From positions 20,387 to 84,386 of the forward strand of contig CAZKBQ010000015.1 in NCBI GenBank assembly GCA_964550855.1: 64,000 nucleotides of DNA, in the 5' to 3' direction. The notes beneath the pieces are model-generated. The model was not told the DNA's origin, made no database searches, and saw only the letters and a list, made by a program, of their open reading frames with translations. Of the stretch, positions 62,443-64,000 are shown piece after piece. Source of the stretch: JAGOBP01 sp964550855 (lineage in GTDB: Bacteria; Chloroflexota; Anaerolineae; Fen-1058). A program made the translations under genes and the position numbers. Within the stretch, counting starts at the first letter, position 1; every line of letters begins with the position of its first letter.

Positions 62443-62702
62443 TCAGACCCATGTGCTGCGTTCACCACGAAGCAGGAAAATGCCCCGTTTCCCGTCCGGT
62501 GCGCCGCCCATCGAATACGTGCTGCGCAGTACCTTGTGAATTCGATGGCGGCTAACCGAAATCCGTTGAAACGGATTGGGGCACTGCTCGCTTGAGTTAC
62601 CAGCCTGCGAATTCATTCGCAGCAGCAGGGCGCATTTTCAGATCGACCCTGCAGAACATCGCACCGGCCGCGTCCTCACACATTCGGCTCGAAGGCCTGG
62701 TC
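62443..62702 (+). ncRNA. Structured 5' leader of unknown class
   Basis: It contains a long hairpin (62503-62516 with 62540-62552, 13 pairs with one bulged C) whose loop holds the palindrome CTGCGCAG. A perfect 8-bp hairpin AATCCGTT-GA-AACGGATT follows (62560-62577). It does not match the cores of c-di-GMP, cobalamin or glycine riboswitches as I know them. A regulatory RNA role is inferred from structure and length. Confidence 0.4.
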
Positions 62703-63854
62703 ATGGAGCATCCTCTTGAAGCAGAAGTGATTGAATTGCGCCAGCGCGTGGCCGCCTTGGAAGCCGCGCAGCGCGCGGCGGCGGGGAACGACCGACTGGG
62801 CCTTGTCCTTGAGTCGATTCCAGTCCCGGTCATCATCACCTCGTTTGCCGACACCCGCATCCTGGCCGGCAATCGCCACGTTTACCCCCTGTTTGGCGTG
62901 GCGCCTGGCACGCTGACCCAGCATTACGCCCGCGAGTTCTTTTGCGCGCAACGTGATTTTCGACGGCTGGTGGTGGACGTTCGTCGCTACGGGGCCGTGC
63001 ATGATGTGGAAGTGGAGGCCCGGCGCACCGACGGTCAGCCGGTCTGGGTGTCGGTCTCGATGGAGCGCATCACCTATCAGGGCATCGAGGCGCTGGCCAG
63101 CGGCTTCTACGATCTGACCGAGCGCAAATCGGCCGAGGCCGAGCTGCGTCGCTTTGCGCGCGAACTGCAGGTGCGCAATGACGAGCTGGACGCCTTTGCC
63201 CACACTGTGGCGCACGACTTGAAGAACCCGCTGTCGATCATCACCGGCTACAGTGAAGTGCTGCTGGAGCTGGAACAGGCCGCCCCCGATACGCTGCGTC
63301 GCGAGGCGCTCCAAATCATTGCGGCCACCGTTGACAAGATCAACAGCATCATCGACGAGCTGCTGCTGCTGGCCGAAGTGCGCAAGGGCGATGTTCAGGC
63401 AGTGCCGCTGGCCATGGGCGTGATCGCGCGCGAAGCGTGCGCGCGGCTGGAACAGCTGATCGCTCAGCGCCGCGTCAAAGTGACGTTTGTCGAGCCCTGG
63501 CCCACGGCTCTGGGCTATGCGCCGTGGGTGGAAGAAGTGTGGATCAACTACGTGAGTAACGCCATTAAATACGGCGGCGATCCCCCGCATCTGGAACTGG
63601 GCGGCAATCTGCTGGATCACGGTCAGGCGCGGTTCTGGGTGCGCGACAACGGCCACGGCCTGTCGGCCGCCGAGCAGGCGCGGTTGTTCACGCCATTCAC
63701 CCAGCTGGCGCGCGTGCGGGCCACCGGCCACGGGCTGGGCCTGTCCATCGTGCGCCGCATTGTCGAGAAGCTGGGCGGGACGGTCGGGGTGGAAAGCGCC
63801 ATCGGGCAGGGGAGCACCTTCTACTTTACCCTGCCGACCTACGTGCTGGATTGA
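62703..63854 (+). CDS. PAS sensor histidine kinase
   Basis: This protein is about 383 aa from the ATG at 62703 (a TTG at 62592 would add 37 residues). A short N-terminal coiled coil (residues 8-27) and a PAS domain (about 32-145) are followed by HisKA with H171 in TVAHDLKNP and a HATPase_c domain (NYVSNAIKYGG, RDNGHGL, GHGLGLSIV). The transmitter is very similar to that of the kinase at 43148-44719. It is soluble, with no membrane helix seen. Confidence 0.9.
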   Translation: MEHPLEAEVIELRQRVAALEAAQRAAAGNDRLGLVLESIPVPVIITSFADTRILAGNRHVYPLFGVAPGTLTQHYAREFFCAQRDFRRLVVDVRRYGAVHDVEVEARRTDGQPVWVSVSMERITYQGIEALASGFYDLTERKSAEAELRRFARELQVRNDELDAFAHTVAHDLKNPLSIITGYSEVLLELEQAAPDTLRREALQIIAATVDKINSIIDELLLLAEVRKGDVQAVPLAMGVIAREACARLEQLIAQRRVKVTFVEPWPTALGYAPWVEEVWINYVSNAIKYGGDPPHLELGGNLLDHGQARFWVRDNGHGLSAAEQARLFTPFTQLARVRATGHGLGLSIVRRIVEKLGGTVGVESAIGQGSTFYFTLPTYVLD

Positions 63855-63858
63855 GGGT

Positions 63859-63887
63859 TTGACGAAAAACCCGATCGATGTTAAAGT
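63859..63887 (+). promoter_or_regulatory. Putative promoter reading out of the window
   Basis: TTGACG (63859-63864) is followed at 17 bp by TAAAGT (63882-63887). Only non-coding sequence follows to the window end. It may drive the next gene. Confidence 0.4.
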
Positions 63888-64000
63888 TATCCCCGTTAGT
63901 GAGCAAGTAAATCCGGTACGTTCCCGCCGCCCGGTCTTGTCACCCGGCGGTGTTTTATTTCCTCTGCTGACCCGACGTGTCCCCGCGGCCGTTCACCTCG

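Noticed and set aside
62443..62702. Known riboswitch (c-di-GMP, cobalamin or glycine) before the PAS kinase
   Set aside because: The conserved core sequences of these classes are missing, so it is kept only as an unknown structured leader.

Overview
This is a GC-rich, gene-dense chromosomal window. It most resembles a Chloroflexota (Anaerolineae/Caldilineae-like) bacterium. That is an inference from gene content, not from a marker gene: STAND NTPases with WD40 or formylglycine-generating-enzyme (FGE) tails, many GAF/PAS kinases, proline/threonine-rich lipoproteins, a V4R protein, a CpXC protein, YfhO-type membrane proteins, and a split glycine decarboxylase (gcvPA/gcvPB). I saw no rRNA, tRNA, CRISPR array, transposase or phage gene, so this reads as ordinary chromosome with accessory signalling and STAND blocks.

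Layout. 1-4.4 kb: an orphan LuxR-type HTH behind a good promoter and 11-bp tandem repeats, then a hydroxyacid dehydrogenase, an SDR epimerase, a membrane protein and a methyltransferase. 4.4-9 kb: a GH3-like exported membrane-anchored protein, then a Ser/Thr kinase divergent from an FHA-winged-helix regulator. 9-14.1 kb: the most unusual locus, a xylose-type ABC transporter (XylF-like lipoprotein and XylH-like permease) whose only ATPase is fused to a NarL-type histidine kinase and has lost key catalytic residues, beside a divergent REC-LuxR-REC response regulator. 14.1-19.2 kb: two 58-bp repeats carrying a dRS3-like palindrome, a CpXC protein, a GAF-PAS kinase, a V4R protein and a REC-degenerate-GGDEF protein. 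19.2-27.2 kb: a dolichol-phosphate-mannose-synthase-like glycosyltransferase, a giant YfhO/flippase fusion, an SDR, a small protein and AsnRS.

27.2-35.8 kb: a minus-strand block of alpha/beta hydrolase, NACHT-FGE STAND protein, small ORF and nSTAND-WD40 protein. The two STAND proteins share an identical short motif near their N-termini, which suggests a conflict or sensing system. 35.8-43.1 kb: tgt and alr (divergent), a duplicated-domain lipoprotein, then a glycine-riboswitch-controlled gcvH-gcvPA-gcvPB operon without gcvT. 43.1-49.2 kb: a PAS kinase, a frameshifted small membrane protein, a toast-rack-like protein with a membrane partner, and a HExxH lipoprotein. 49.3-57.5 kb: a lipoprotein hydrolase, a corrinoid-reactivation-like protein, an AbrB-radical SAM fusion, a 1195-aa multisensor kinase, a degenerate metallophosphoesterase and an SRPBCC protein. 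57.6-61.2 kb: an acyl-CoA carboxylase operon (carboxyltransferase, divergent biotin carboxylase, biotin carrier). 61.3-64 kb: an epoxide-hydrolase-like protein, then a PAS kinase behind a long structured leader.

Several promoters look like sigma70 types (TTGACA/TATAAT, or extended -10 TGnTATAAT), and at least two appear to drive leaderless mRNAs. All functional calls come from reading motifs; no database search was run.
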